A stretch of 64,000 bases of DNA from positions 4,092,001-4,156,000 of the forward strand of contig CP085323.1 of assembly GCA_022870745.1 (NCBI GenBank), given 5' to 3'. Source of the stretch: Silvibacterium acidisoli (GTDB taxonomy: Bacteria; Acidobacteriota; Terriglobia; Terriglobales; Acidobacteriaceae). Position numbers and translations under genes: made by a program. The notes below the pieces were generated by a model, which made no database searches, was not told the origin of the DNA, and saw only the letters and a program-made list of their open reading frames with translations. Position 1 is the first letter of the stretch. Each line of letters begins with the position of its first letter. Of the stretch, positions 18,228-27,859 are shown in pieces.

Positions 18228-19232
18228 GTGAAAAAAGGTGTCATTCTTGCAGCATTGCTTGCCATTGGGGCGTCTCAGGGGTTTGCGCAGAAGCTGAACG
18301 GCGCGGGAGCTTCGTTCCCGTATCCGATCTATTCGAAGTGGTTCAGCGAGTACAGCCAGCAGCACTCTGGCGTGCAGATCAACTATCAGTCGATTGGCTC
18401 TGGCGGCGGCATCAAGCAGGTTACGTCGGGCGTGGTAGACTTCGGCGCCAGCGACGGCCCGATGAGCGATGCGCAGCTGGCCGAGTCCAAGGTCAAGCTG
18501 GTGCACATCCCCACCGTCCTGGGCGCGGTTGTGCCGATCTACAATCTTCCCGGTGTTTCGGCCGAGCTGAAGTTCTCTCCCGATGTGCTCGCGGACATCT
18601 ATCTGGGCAAGCTGACCAACTGGAGCGATCCCCGCATCGCCAAGGACAACCCGGGAGTGAAGCTTCCGGATACGAAGATCAACGTGGTGCATCGCTCCGA
18701 TGGCAGCGGCACGACCTACATCTTTACCGACTACTTGTCGAAGGTGAGTGCTGACTGGAAGAACAGCGTTGGCAAGAACACCGCTGTGCCGTGGCCCCTG
18801 GGCATCGGCGCCAAGGGCAACGAAGCTGTTGCCGGAATGGTGCGCCAGCTGCCGGGCACGATCGGCTACGTAGAGCTGATCTACGCGCTTCAGAACAAGA
18901 TTCCTTTCGGCTATATCAAGAACTCTTCCGGTAACTGGGTGAAGGGAAGCATCGAAGGCGTGACCGAGGCTGCGGCCAGCGTTAAGGAAATGCCTGCCGA
19001 CTACCGCGTGTCGATCACTAACGCGCCGGGCAAGGAATCTTACCCGATCTCGAGCTTCACCTGGCTGCTGATCCCAGTCAAGGCTCAGGATGCTGAAAAG
19101 GGCAAGGTTATCAAGGACTTCCTGAACTGGATGCTGGATCAGGGTGAGTCGCAGGCCAGCTCGCTGTACTACGCTCCTCTGCCGAAGTCGGTGGCGGACA
19201 AGGTCAGGGCGTCGATTTCCAAGCTCCAGTAA
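18228..19232 (+). CDS. pstS: Phosphate ABC transporter substrate-binding protein
   Basis: The 334-aa product has a signal peptide (residues 1-20, cleavage after GFA) and PstS motifs: GAGASFPYPIY at the mature N-terminus, GSGGGIKQ, FGASDGPM, HRSDGSGTTYIFTDYL, and GYVELIYA. It captures phosphate in the periplasm and delivers it to PstCA. The GTG start has AGGAG 7 nt upstream, one of the better ribosome-binding sites here. A terminator separates it from pstC, which would keep pstS mRNA in excess, as is usual for binding proteins. Confidence 0.95.
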   Translation: MKKGVILAALLAIGASQGFAQKLNGAGASFPYPIYSKWFSEYSQQHSGVQINYQSIGSGGGIKQVTSGVVDFGASDGPMSDAQLAESKVKLVHIPTVLGAVVPIYNLPGVSAELKFSPDVLADIYLGKLTNWSDPRIAKDNPGVKLPDTKINVVHRSDGSGTTYIFTDYLSKVSADWKNSVGKNTAVPWPLGIGAKGNEAVAGMVRQLPGTIGYVELIYALQNKIPFGYIKNSSGNWVKGSIEGVTEAAASVKEMPADYRVSITNAPGKESYPISSFTWLLIPVKAQDAEKGKVIKDFLNWMLDQGESQASSLYYAPLPKSVADKVRASISKLQ

Positions 19233-19252
19233 GGTTGGGTAAACCAGAGCGG

Positions 19253-19289
19253 GGCGCGCCTTGATTGCGGGTGCGCCTTTGCTTTTTTT
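19253..19289 (+). terminator. Terminator/attenuator between pstS and pstC
   Basis: GGCGCGCC (19253-19260) pairs with GGTGCGCC (19270-19277) with one mismatch; TTTGC and seven T follow. Partial read-through would give a high pstS to pstCAB ratio. Confidence 0.7.
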
Positions 19290-19382
19290 GACAGGCGGAT
19301 GAACGCATTTTAAAAGACGTTACGCCTTATTTTTCAATGCGTTTAACACTCCTTTCATTTTTGAGAATTAGGGTAGATACTG

Positions 19383-20435
19383 GTGATTCATAAGCTTCAG
19401 GAAGTTCGTGTGCCAGGACCCTTCGATACCCCTGATCCGGTAAAGCAAACGCCCCCCGCGCTCCCTCCGGGACAGGAACCGTCGGCGATCCGCAAATTTC
19501 TGCTGAGCCGTGGCAGCTCGGCGCTGGCCGACCGGGGCTTCCGGTGGCTGATGATCGGCTGCGCGCTTTCAATCTTCGCGATTGTCGCGCTGATCGCCAC
19601 TGAGCTGGTGATGCGGTCTCAGCTGACCATTGCCAAATTCGGCCTCAAGTTCTTCTTCGGCACAGCGTGGGATCCCGTTAATGGTGACTTTGGTGCGTTG
19701 CCATTTATCTACGGCACCCTGGTCTCCTCGGCGGTGGCCCTGGTGATCGCTGTCCCGCTGGCCGTGGGCGTCTCCATCTTTATTACGGAGATGTGTCCGA
19801 AGTTCCTTCGCGGGCCGCTTTCGTTCCTCACCGAGCTGCTGGCGGCGATTCCCTCGGTGGTCTACGGCCTGTGGGCGATCTTCGTGCTGGTTCCGCTGCT
19901 GCGTGAGCATGTGAATCCGGTGCTGATGAAGCTCTTCGGGTGGAGCGGACTCTTTGTCGAGCCAAACTTCGGCATCGGCATGCTGGCCGCGGGCGTGATT
20001 CTCTCCATCATGATCCTGCCGGTCATTTCGTCTCTGACCCGCGAGGTGATGACCTCCGTTCCGCATTCGCAGCGGGAAGCGGTGCTGGCGCTGGGCGCGA
20101 CGCGGTGGGAGATGATCCGCATGGGCGTGCTGCGCAATGCGCGCATCGGTATCGTCGGCTCGATCATTCTCGGTCTTGGCCGCGCGCTGGGCGAGACGAT
20201 GGCCGTAACCATGGTGATCGGCAACCGGCCGGACATCGTGAAGAACCTGTTGGCCCCGGGCTACAGCATGGCCAGCGTGATCGCCAACGAGTTCAGCGAA
20301 GCCTCTGACGATATGTACCTGAGCGCGCTGATTGAGATCGGCCTGGCTCTCTTTATCGTGACCATTATCGTGAATGCGCTGGCCCGCCTGCTGGTATGGG
20401 CGGTAACGCGCGGCGCTCCGGCGCGGGTGAACTAG
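19383..20435 (+). CDS. pstC: Phosphate ABC transporter permease PstC
   Basis: The 350-aa integral membrane protein has a long cytoplasmic N-terminus (~50 residues) and six or more TM helices. The ABC permease EAA-type loop reads HSQREAVLALGATRWEMI, followed by GLGRALGETMAV. With PstA it forms the phosphate channel across the inner membrane. The annotated start is a GTG; a second GTG 27 bp later is possible. It is the first gene after the pstS terminator and is followed 4 bp later by pstA. Confidence 0.93.
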   Translation: MIHKLQEVRVPGPFDTPDPVKQTPPALPPGQEPSAIRKFLLSRGSSALADRGFRWLMIGCALSIFAIVALIATELVMRSQLTIAKFGLKFFFGTAWDPVNGDFGALPFIYGTLVSSAVALVIAVPLAVGVSIFITEMCPKFLRGPLSFLTELLAAIPSVVYGLWAIFVLVPLLREHVNPVLMKLFGWSGLFVEPNFGIGMLAAGVILSIMILPVISSLTREVMTSVPHSQREAVLALGATRWEMIRMGVLRNARIGIVGSIILGLGRALGETMAVTMVIGNRPDIVKNLLAPGYSMASVIANEFSEASDDMYLSALIEIGLALFIVTIIVNALARLLVWAVTRGAPARVN

Positions 20436-20439
20436 ACCG

Positions 20440-21330
20440 ATGCCAACTCCTGCGATGACAAACTCCTTTCGGGTGAGCAAGGCGAACCATCTGCGCCGCC
20501 GCCTTGCTGACCATGCAGCCAGCGCCCTGGCGGTCGCCGCCACGATTATTGTGGTCGCGCCGCTGGTCGCCATTTTTGTCTACCTGCTTTACAAGGGCGC
20601 GAGCTCGCTGAATCTCGACTTCTTCACGAAGATCCCCAAGGGACCGGGCGAGACCGGCGGCGGCATGGCGAACGCCATCTGGGGCTCAGCGATTCTGCTC
20701 GGTATCGGAAGCCTGTTGGGCGTGCCGATCGGTATCGCCGCGGGTATCTTCCTGGCCGAGTACGGGCGGGGCAGCAAGCTGGCCAATATCGTGCGCTTTA
20801 CGGCAGACGTGCTGAACGGCGTGCCCTCGATCGTAATGGGTATCTCGGTTTACTCGCTGATCGTGCTGCCGCAGAAGCATTTCTCGGCCTTCGCGGGAGG
20901 CGTGGCGCTCGGGATCATGATGATTCCGACGATCACACGAACCACTGAAGAGATGCTGCTGATGGTGCCGCATGCGATTCGCGAAGCGGCGCTGGGACTG
21001 GGCGTTCCGAACTGGCGGTCGGTGCTTTCGATCACGCTGCGCACGGCTTCGCCGGGCGTGATCACGGGCTGCATGCTGGCCTTTGCGCGTGTCGCGGGTG
21101 AAACGGCTCCGCTGCTCTTTACCGCGCTCGGTAACCAGTTCTGGAGCTCGAGCCTGAATGAGCCAATTGCGGCTTTACCGCTGCAGATTTATACATACGC
21201 GATTTCGCCTTATGACGACTGGCACCGGCTGGCGTGGGCGGGAGCGCTGGTGCTGATTCTTCTGATCATGGTTTCTGTTTCTCTGGTGCGTTACGTGACA
21301 ACGCGCGGTGTATTGAAAGGGGCGAATTAA
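20440..21330 (+). CDS. pstA: Phosphate ABC transporter permease PstA
   Basis: The 296-aa protein has about six TM helices and the PstA signatures GIAAGIFLAEYGR, LNGVPSIVMG and the cytoplasmic EAA loop IREAALGLGVPNWRSV, followed by RVAGETAPLLFTA. It pairs with PstC in the inner membrane. It starts 4 bp after pstC and its stop directly abuts the pstB start, so all three are co-translated. Confidence 0.94.
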   Translation: MPTPAMTNSFRVSKANHLRRRLADHAASALAVAATIIVVAPLVAIFVYLLYKGASSLNLDFFTKIPKGPGETGGGMANAIWGSAILLGIGSLLGVPIGIAAGIFLAEYGRGSKLANIVRFTADVLNGVPSIVMGISVYSLIVLPQKHFSAFAGGVALGIMMIPTITRTTEEMLLMVPHAIREAALGLGVPNWRSVLSITLRTASPGVITGCMLAFARVAGETAPLLFTALGNQFWSSSLNEPIAALPLQIYTYAISPYDDWHRLAWAGALVLILLIMVSVSLVRYVTTRGVLKGAN

Positions 21331-22089
21331 GTGGGCGTCGGGATCCAGGTAGACAATCTGAATGCCTGGTATGGGTCGAACCATACTCTGCTGGACATTA
21401 ATCTGCATATTCCGGCAAACCAGGCGACGGCGCTGATCGGCCCTTCGGGTTGCGGCAAGTCGACCTTTGTGCGCTGCCTGAACCGCATGCACGAGACCAA
21501 CCCCGTGGCCAAGGTGACCGGCTCGGTGCGCATCGGAGAGATCGACATTTATGCCGATGCTTCTCCCGTGGAAATTCGTCGCCGCATCGGTATGGTCTTT
21601 CAGAGGCCCAATCCTTTCCCCACGATGTCGATTTACGACAATGTGGCGTCAGGCCTTAAGTTGAATGGCTTCCGCAACCGCCGCGTGACGGACGAAGTGG
21701 TAGAGCGCTCCCTGCAGCAGGCGGCGTTGTGGGACGAAGTGAAGAACGACCTCAAGAAAAAGTCGGGAGCGAGCCTGTCCGGCGGCCAGCAGCAACGTCT
21801 ATGTATTGCGAGGGCGCTGGCGGTCGATCCTGAAGTGCTGCTGATGGACGAGCCGGCTTCAGCGCTCGATCCGGTTTCTACGGCGAAGATCGAAGATCTG
21901 ATTTTTCAATTGAAGTCGCAGTACACGATCGTGATCGTCACACACAATATGCAGCAGGCCGCGCGCGTCGCAGAACGCACCGGCTTCTTCCTGAGCGGAA
22001 AACTTGTCGAGTTTGATTCGACTCACAAGATATTTACAAACCCCGGTGACAAGCGGACGGAAGATTACATCACGGGTAGGTTCGGATAA
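21331..22089 (+). CDS. pstB: Phosphate ABC transporter ATP-binding protein PstB
   Basis: The 252-aa ATPase has Walker [10 protein letters not shown] (residues 37-45), the PstB-type Q-loop region [18 protein letters not shown] signature LSGGQQQR, Walker [13 protein letters not shown] and the H-loop THNM. It powers PstCA. A GTG start directly follows the pstA stop; its final base is shared with the phoU start (TAATG). Confidence 0.96.
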   Translation: MGVGIQVDNLNAWYGSNHTLLDINLHIPANQATALIGPSGCGKSTFVRCLNRMHETNPVAKVTGSVRIGEIDIYADASPVEIRRRIGMVFQRPNPFPTMSIYDNVASGLKLNGFRNRRVTDEVVERSLQQAALWDEVKNDLKKKSGASLSGGQQQRLCIARALAVDPEVLLMDEPASALDPVSTAKIEDLIFQLKSQYTIVIVTHNMQQAARVAERTGFFLSGKLVEFDSTHKIFTNPGDKRTEDYITGRFG

Positions 22090-22766
22090 TGAGACTTCGT
22101 TTTCAGCGCAGCCTGGATGACCTGAAAGAGAAATTGCTGGTAATGGCCGGCATGGCCGAGCAGTCGATCCAGCGTGCGGTGGAAGCGTATCGCGTCCGCG
22201 ACCTCTCGGTGTGCGACCTTGTCGATCACGGCGAGCTTGCAATCAACCGGTTCGAACGCGAGATCGACCAGATGGCGCTCGACCTTCTTGCCATGGAACA
22301 ACCCATGGCCATCGACCTGCGTTTTATCCTCGCCGTCATCAAGATCAATGCCGACCTCGAGCGCGTAGGCGATGCCGCGACCAGCATCAGCGACCGCGTA
22401 CGGGAGCTCGAAGCATTTCCCGTGGCCGATCTTCCTGTCGACACACCCAAGATGGCTTCGCTCGCCGCGGCCATGGTGCGTAAGGCCTTGCAGGCCTTTA
22501 TCGAAGCCGATGCGAACATTGCCGAATCCGTGCTGGCAATGGATGACAGCGTGGACAAGCTGAATGAGACGGCCTACTTTACGCTGCTCAACGTCATGAA
22601 GACGCAGCCGCACATGACGCCGCAGGCGCTGAGCGCGCTGATGATCTCGCGCAGCCTGGAACGTGTGGCCGATCACGCGACGAACATTGCCGAGGATGTC
22701 ATCTTCTGGGTGCGTGGTGCCGATGTGCGGCACTACGTGCCGGTGAATCAGCCTCGTCCCGCCTGA
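22089..22766 (+). CDS. phoU: Phosphate signalling protein PhoU
   Basis: The 225-aa all-helical protein consists of two repeated three-helix PhoU units, with the metal-binding EreIDqmaLDLLA and LERVGDAATSI / LERVADHATNIAED motifs visible. PhoU links PstB to PhoR and keeps PhoR inactive when phosphate is plentiful. It overlaps pstB by one base and ends the operon; the next gene is convergent. Confidence 0.95.
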   Translation: MRLRFQRSLDDLKEKLLVMAGMAEQSIQRAVEAYRVRDLSVCDLVDHGELAINRFEREIDQMALDLLAMEQPMAIDLRFILAVIKINADLERVGDAATSISDRVRELEAFPVADLPVDTPKMASLAAAMVRKALQAFIEADANIAESVLAMDDSVDKLNETAYFTLLNVMKTQPHMTPQALSALMISRSLERVADHATNIAEDVIFWVRGADVRHYVPVNQPRPA

Positions 22767-22849
22767 TCTTTCCCCTGTACCGGCGCTGGAGCGGTGGATG
22801 TGCGGTTTGCTCCGGCCGGGCAGGAAGGTGCGGAACCTTCGACTCCGCT

Positions 22850-23926
22850 TTAGCGGAATCCGCGAAAGAATTCAGCCATGTCTGCCGCCAGCAAGGCCGG
22901 TTCCTCAACCGGAGCGAAATGGCCGCCGCGAGGAAAGACCGTCCATCGCTGGATATTGTAGACACGCTCAAGCCACGAGCGCGGCGGATCGCCTTCGGGC
23001 ACGGTCTGATGCGCAAAAACACCGAATGCCGTGGGTGTGTCGACGGCGACGCGGCCTGCCGGAAAGCAGCGATTATCCCAGTAGTCACGCATGGATGAAG
23101 TGATGGTCTGCGTGGCCCAGTAGAGCGTGAAGGTAGCGCAGAGAAAGTCATGCGAGGGCGTGACGTCGCTCCATGAGTGCCACTTCTCGCCGAGATATGC
23201 AGCCAGGCCGGCAGGAGAGTCGTTGAGTCCATAGCCGATGGTCTGCGGCTTTGTGGACTGGATGGCGCTGTAGCCGCGCTCTGTGGTATCCCACGCCCGG
23301 TTGACGGCAAGGTACTCGGCTTCGCTGGCTGAGAGCTCGGCGTCGTCGACCTCGGGCGTCAGGTCCGATTCGAGAGTGGTGAGATGGATTCCGAAGACGG
23401 ACGCGGGATGGCCGGCTGCGAGGAGGGTTGTGACCCCGGCGCCGAAGTCGTAGCCTGCCGCGCCGTAGCGGGCATATCCGAGAGCGGACATCAGGCGATG
23501 CCAGCGCTCCGCTACAAATCGATAGTTGATGCCGGTTCGGGCGGGACGGGGCGAAAATCCATAACCGGGAAGGGAAGGAATTACCACGTCAAACTCGTCG
23601 AGCATGGGTAAGAGGCCGAGATAATCGAGGAAGCTTCCTGGCCAGCCATGCGTAAGCAGAAGCGGCATCCCATGGCCGGAGGCTGCGCGCCGGTGCACGA
23701 AGTGGATGCCCTCCCAGCTGAAGTGGTCGAGCGCGTTCAGCCTCTGTTCCCAGCCGCGCCAGTCAAACTCTGCGGCCCAGTAGGCGACGAGGGATTGTAT
23801 CCAGGCGGGATCGGTCCCTTGTTTCCAGCCGATGCCGGGAACGTGATCCGGCCATCGGGTATGGTGAAGCCGCAAACGAAGGTCTTCAAGGACTGTTTCC
23901 GGCAGGTGAATATTCAGCTTCTGCAT
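22850..23926 (-). CDS. Epoxide hydrolase (alpha/beta-hydrolase with EHN domain)
   Basis: The start at 23926 is chosen because GGGAGGTGAG immediately precedes the ATG; a longer frame to 24058 adds an unlikely Arg-rich leader. The 358-aa protein has the N-terminal epoxide-hydrolase domain (LHHTRWPD), the oxyanion motif HGWPGS (93-98), nucleophile Asp160 in GYDFGA, and catalytic His near 336 (GGHFAP). It should open epoxides by a covalent ester intermediate. The nucleophile motif has Phe where many relatives have Trp. Convergent with phoU; divergent from the exporter gene. Confidence 0.88.
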   Translation of the reverse strand: MQKLNIHLPETVLEDLRLRLHHTRWPDHVPGIGWKQGTDPAWIQSLVAYWAAEFDWRGWEQRLNALDHFSWEGIHFVHRRAASGHGMPLLLTHGWPGSFLDYLGLLPMLDEFDVVIPSLPGYGFSPRPARTGINYRFVAERWHRLMSALGYARYGAAGYDFGAGVTTLLAAGHPASVFGIHLTTLESDLTPEVDDAELSASEAEYLAVNRAWDTTERGYSAIQSTKPQTIGYGLNDSPAGLAAYLGEKWHSWSDVTPSHDFLCATFTLYWATQTITSSMRDYWDNRCFPAGRVAVDTPTAFGVFAHQTVPEGDPPRSWLERVYNIQRWTVFPRGGHFAPVEEPALLAADMAEFFRGFR

Positions 23927-24108
23927 CTCACCTCCCTGATACGGGGAGCACCGGCAGGCGATTTGGCGGCTGATTCCATTCCGAGGAGTTCTTTCCTGCT
24001 CCGGCCGTGTTTTGCCCGCGGTTGGCTGACTTTTTGCAACCTCATATAGACGCGGCACATCCAGTTACATACGGTATCTGAAACTAAAGCCTGGGGTGTC
24101 GTTTTCGG

Positions 24109-25689
24109 ATGGATCATTCTGCATGGAAGCCGAAGGCGAATCCCTGGCTGATTGCTGCAACGGTTGCACTGGCTGCGTTCATGGAGGTGCTGGACACCTC
24201 GATTGCGAACGTGGCGCTTCCACACATCGCCGGTGATCTTGGCGCCAGCCAGGACCAGGGAACCTGGGTGTTGACCAGCTACCTGGTGGCGAATGCGATC
24301 GTGCTGCCAGCGGGCGCCTGGGCGTCGAGCGTAATCGGCCGGCGCAACTTCTTTCTCTCCTGCATCGCCATTTTCACCGTATCGAGTTTTCTTTGCGGCA
24401 TTGCTCCCTCGCTTCCTATCCTGCTGCTCTCGCGTGTACTACAGGGCACGGGCGGCGGTGGCCTGCAGCCGATGGCGCAGGCGATCATGGCGGACAGCTT
24501 CGATGAGAAGCGGCGCGGACAGGCTTTCGCGCTCTATGGCCTGGTGGCGGTGCTGGCTCCGTCGATTGGACCGACGCTGGGCGGCTGGATCACGGACAAT
24601 TACTCATGGCGATGGATCTTCTATATCAACATCCCGGTGGGTATCCTTGCGTTCCTGCTGGTGACGAGGCTGGTCGAGGATCCGCCGTGGATCGCGCCTT
24701 CGCGCAAGAACCTGAGAAACCTCGATTACGTGGGCCTCGGCTTTCTTACCCTTGCCATGGGCGGCATGCAGATATTTCTCGATAAGGGCCAGGAGAAGGA
24801 CTGGTTCGGTTCGGATTTCATCCGCGTCTTTGCAGCGTGCTTTGCCCTGGGCATGATCGGGCTGATCTGGTGGGAGTTCAAGGTCAAGAACCCCATCATG
24901 AACCTGCGGCTCTTCAGGTACAAAAACTTCGCGATCTGTTGCCTGCTTATGCTGCTGGTGGGCGGCGTGCTGAATGCTGCCACGGTGCTGCAGCCGCAGT
25001 TCATGCAATCGCTGCTGGGGTACACGGCTACGATCGCCGGGGAGGCGCTGACGGGTGGAGGCATCGCGCTGATTATCGTGATGCCGCTGGCAGGCGCAGC
25101 CGTGGGAAGGTTCGCAGCCCGCAACCTGGTGATGATCGGGTTTGCCTTCTTCGCCTTCAGTTTTTACTACTCTTCGACGCACGTTACGCCGAACATGTCG
25201 TTTTGGGACAATACCATCCTGCGTATCATGCAGGTGCTGCCCATTCCGTTTGCCTTCATCTCGATTACGAACGCGGCATACGTAGGCCTGCCGCGCGAGG
25301 CGTCGAACCAGGTGTCGGGCATCATCAACTTCGTACGTAACGTGGGCGGCTCGATCCTGATCGCACTCACCGGGGCGGGGGTGGTGCAGCGATCCGCCTT
25401 CCACGCCTCCCGGTTGCAGAACTTTATGCAGCCGAACAGCCCGGGATACGCGGCTCAGCTGAGCGCTTCTACCAGCTTTTTCCAGGGAGTGGTAAACAGC
25501 AAGGCGGATGCCGGCGCCATGGCCCAGGCCAACATCTACAACCAGCTGAATCAGCAGGCAGCGGTCCTGGCTTACCAGGATATCTACCGCGTGTTGTGCT
25601 GGGTGTCAGTCTGCCTGGTTCTTTTCGGCCTGCTGCTGAGTAAGAACAGGCCCGGACAGGGAGCTCCAAAGGGAGAAGCCGTCCACTAA
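24109..25689 (+). CDS. DHA2-family MFS multidrug exporter (EmrB/QacA type)
   Basis: The 526-aa protein has about 14 TM helices. It starts with the DHA2 motif MEVLDTSIANVALPHIAGDL and continues with motif A region IGRRNFFLSC and motif C-like GLVAVLAPSIGPTLGG. Such proteins export drugs or lipophilic compounds using the proton gradient, often with an EmrA adaptor and TolC. No adaptor or outer-membrane partner is adjacent, so it may act alone or with distant partners. The adjacent divergent epoxide hydrolase may share a regulatory region. Confidence 0.9.
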   Translation: MDHSAWKPKANPWLIAATVALAAFMEVLDTSIANVALPHIAGDLGASQDQGTWVLTSYLVANAIVLPAGAWASSVIGRRNFFLSCIAIFTVSSFLCGIAPSLPILLLSRVLQGTGGGGLQPMAQAIMADSFDEKRRGQAFALYGLVAVLAPSIGPTLGGWITDNYSWRWIFYINIPVGILAFLLVTRLVEDPPWIAPSRKNLRNLDYVGLGFLTLAMGGMQIFLDKGQEKDWFGSDFIRVFAACFALGMIGLIWWEFKVKNPIMNLRLFRYKNFAICCLLMLLVGGVLNAATVLQPQFMQSLLGYTATIAGEALTGGGIALIIVMPLAGAAVGRFAARNLVMIGFAFFAFSFYYSSTHVTPNMSFWDNTILRIMQVLPIPFAFISITNAAYVGLPREASNQVSGIINFVRNVGGSILIALTGAGVVQRSAFHASRLQNFMQPNSPGYAAQLSASTSFFQGVVNSKADAGAMAQANIYNQLNQQAAVLAYQDIYRVLCWVSVCLVLFGLLLSKNRPGQGAPKGEAVH

Positions 25690-25778
25690 GTCGTCGATTA
25701 GCTCTCCGGTAACCTGCGATGTTACCGAAGCTCCGCACTTATTCTCCTTCATGGATTGACGCATCGTACATAGTGCGA

Positions 25779-27371
25779 ATGTCGGAGACTTCACAACAGG
25801 CATTATGGCCGGCTGGCGGAGGCGCCTGCGGGCAGGCGATCAGGGAAAAGGACTGGTCAGGGCACCCGCTCGGGCCATTGGGCGCGTGGCCGGACATCCT
25901 GCGGTCCGTGGTCGATGCGATCCTGGCCAGCCGCTTCCCCATGATCGTGCTGTGGCGGCGGGAACTCTTCCAGATCTATAACGACGGCTATGCCGCGATC
26001 ATGGGGGAGCGGCACCCGGCAGGCATGGGGCAGTCGACGGGGGAGTGCTGGCCGGAGGCATGGGAGGCTCTCCGCGAGATCTATGCTCGCGTCTTTACGG
26101 GAGAGACGGTCGACCTTCGCAGCTATTACCTTCCTCTTCTGCGCCATGGAGTGCTTGAGGATTACTACTTCGACCTGTCCTACAGCCCTATCCACTCGGC
26201 AGATGGCGAGATCGTCGGCATCCTGGTTCCAGTTATCGATGTGACCGATCAGAAGAAGGCGGAGCGTGAGTTACAGCTGAGCAATCGCCGGCTGAATGCG
26301 CTGGTGGCGGCAACGTCCTATTCCACGTACAGCATGAACGCCGACTGGACCGAGATGAAGCAGATGGAGGGGTCCAGCTTTCTCGCCAGGACGGCGCGGA
26401 ACAACCGCAACTGGCTCCTTGAGTATGTTCATCCCGACGATCAGGAGCTGGTGAGGCAGGCGGTCGCCAGGGCGATTGCCTCAGAGACCATGTTTGAACT
26501 GGAGCATCGTGTCTGGATGGCCGATGGCTCAGTTGGCTGGACGGAGTCGCGCGCGGTGCCGGTCCGCGACGAGCAGGGCAAGGTGATTGAGTGGTTTGGA
26601 GCGGCCAGCGACATCACGGCGAGAAAACTCTCGGAGCGGGCTTTGCTCGAGAATGAAAAGCTCGCGGTGGTGGGCAGGCTGGCAAGCTCGATTGCGCATG
26701 AGATCAACAATCCGCTGGAGGCAGTAACGAACCTGCTATACCTGGCGCAGTTAACCGTGACCGATGAAGAGACCCGCGAGCATCTGCGGCTGGCAAACGC
26801 GGAGCTGGAACGCGTAAGTCACATCGCCGCCGCTACGTTACGCTTTCACAGGCAGAGCCGGACGCCCAGCCTGGTCAACCTGAACGAGGTAGTCGATTCA
26901 GTACTGACGCTGCATCAGGGCCGGCTCAGGTCCAACCATGTGAAGGTGGAGAAACGCTACGGGAGAAACGTGTTCATCATCTGCTGGCCAAATGAGATTC
27001 GGCAGGTCGTAGCGAACGTGGTTTCGAATGCAATCGACGCGATGAAGGTTGTGCCGCGGCCGAAGCTGACCGTGAGAACGCGCTCGATCGGCCAGGAGAA
27101 CAGTGCGGGTGCGGTCGTTCTCATCAGCGATACGGGAACAGGCATGTCCACGGGGACGATGCGGCGTATCTACGATCCTTTCTTCACAACGAAAGAGACG
27201 TCCGGGACGGGGCTGGGCCTGTGGGTTTCAAAGAACATTATGGAACGGCACGGCGGCAGCATTCGCGTACGCAGTACGCAACGCGCGGGTTGTGAAGGGA
27301 CCATCTTCGGGCTCTCGTTTCTGAAGATGCCGGTCCTCGAAAATGCAACAGGGGATCCGGACACGGACTAG
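25779..27371 (+). CDS. Soluble PAS-PAS sensor histidine kinase
   Basis: The frame opens at 25719, but the ATG at 25779 (product starting MSETSQQ) gives a typical N-terminus; neither has a strong ribosome-binding site. There are no TM helices. Two PAS/PAC segments (~45-160 and ~180-285 from this start) precede a HisKA helix with AHEINNPL (about His307) and a HATPase ending [11 protein letters not shown]. The PAC motif EHRVWMADGSVGWTESR is clear. No receiver gene is adjacent, so it is an orphan cytoplasmic sensor. Its core is strikingly like the kinase at 47593-49272. Confidence 0.85.
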   Translation: MSETSQQALWPAGGGACGQAIREKDWSGHPLGPLGAWPDILRSVVDAILASRFPMIVLWRRELFQIYNDGYAAIMGERHPAGMGQSTGECWPEAWEALREIYARVFTGETVDLRSYYLPLLRHGVLEDYYFDLSYSPIHSADGEIVGILVPVIDVTDQKKAERELQLSNRRLNALVAATSYSTYSMNADWTEMKQMEGSSFLARTARNNRNWLLEYVHPDDQELVRQAVARAIASETMFELEHRVWMADGSVGWTESRAVPVRDEQGKVIEWFGAASDITARKLSERALLENEKLAVVGRLASSIAHEINNPLEAVTNLLYLAQLTVTDEETREHLRLANAELERVSHIAAATLRFHRQSRTPSLVNLNEVVDSVLTLHQGRLRSNHVKVEKRYGRNVFIICWPNEIRQVVANVVSNAIDAMKVVPRPKLTVRTRSIGQENSAGAVVLISDTGTGMSTGTMRRIYDPFFTTKETSGTGLGLWVSKNIMERHGGSIRVRSTQRAGCEGTIFGLSFLKMPVLENATGDPDTD

Positions 27372-27376
27372 CTGCG

Positions 27377-27838
27377 CTACGCCAGCTGCTTGCGCATGAA
27401 GACGGTGGCCTGCGGGTTGTCGTTGTATCGCTCGCAGCGTTGATATCCCCGGCGCTCGTAGAGTGCAATGGCCGTCTTCAGCCCGTCGTGCGTGTCGAGA
27501 TACATCCACTGCATGCCCAGGCGGAGTGCCTGCTCTTCAAGAGCGTCGAGCAGAAGATCGGCGACGTCGTGTCCGCGCGCGGATGGCTTCACGTAGAGGC
27601 GCTTGCACTCTCCTGCTTCGGGGATCGAAGGCAGATCCTTGAGGACGACGCACCCGACTGCTTCTGAACCTGCGAATGCGAGCCATACTCCGGAGCGGCT
27701 GCCGTGAATGAGCTTATGTAGCGCTCCTGGTTCGTCGCGCTGGATCACGTCGACTGCTTCGTAGTATTCCTCGAGGATTTGTTGCGCGGCTTCTGTTGGC
27801 GCGGTGAGCCGCTCGATGCGGATACGTTCGTGTGGCAA
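27377..27838 (-). CDS. GNAT-family N-acetyltransferase
   Basis: The 153-aa protein has the GNAT fold: VGCVVLKDLP strand, motif A with KRLYVKPSARGHDVADLLLDAL (acetyl-CoA pyrophosphate loop, R-G-H-x-V variant), and the C-terminal ALYERRGYQRCERYN motif. It transfers an acetyl group from acetyl-CoA to an unknown acceptor. It lies 21 bp after the YdeI-like gene on the same strand, so they are probably co-transcribed. Confidence 0.88.
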   Translation of the reverse strand: MPHERIRIERLTAPTEAAQQILEEYYEAVDVIQRDEPGALHKLIHGSRSGVWLAFAGSEAVGCVVLKDLPSIPEAGECKRLYVKPSARGHDVADLLLDALEEQALRLGMQWMYLDTHDGLKTAIALYERRGYQRCERYNDNPQATVFMRKQLA

Positions 27839-27859
27839 TGCAAAAATCCTGCTGCGCTC

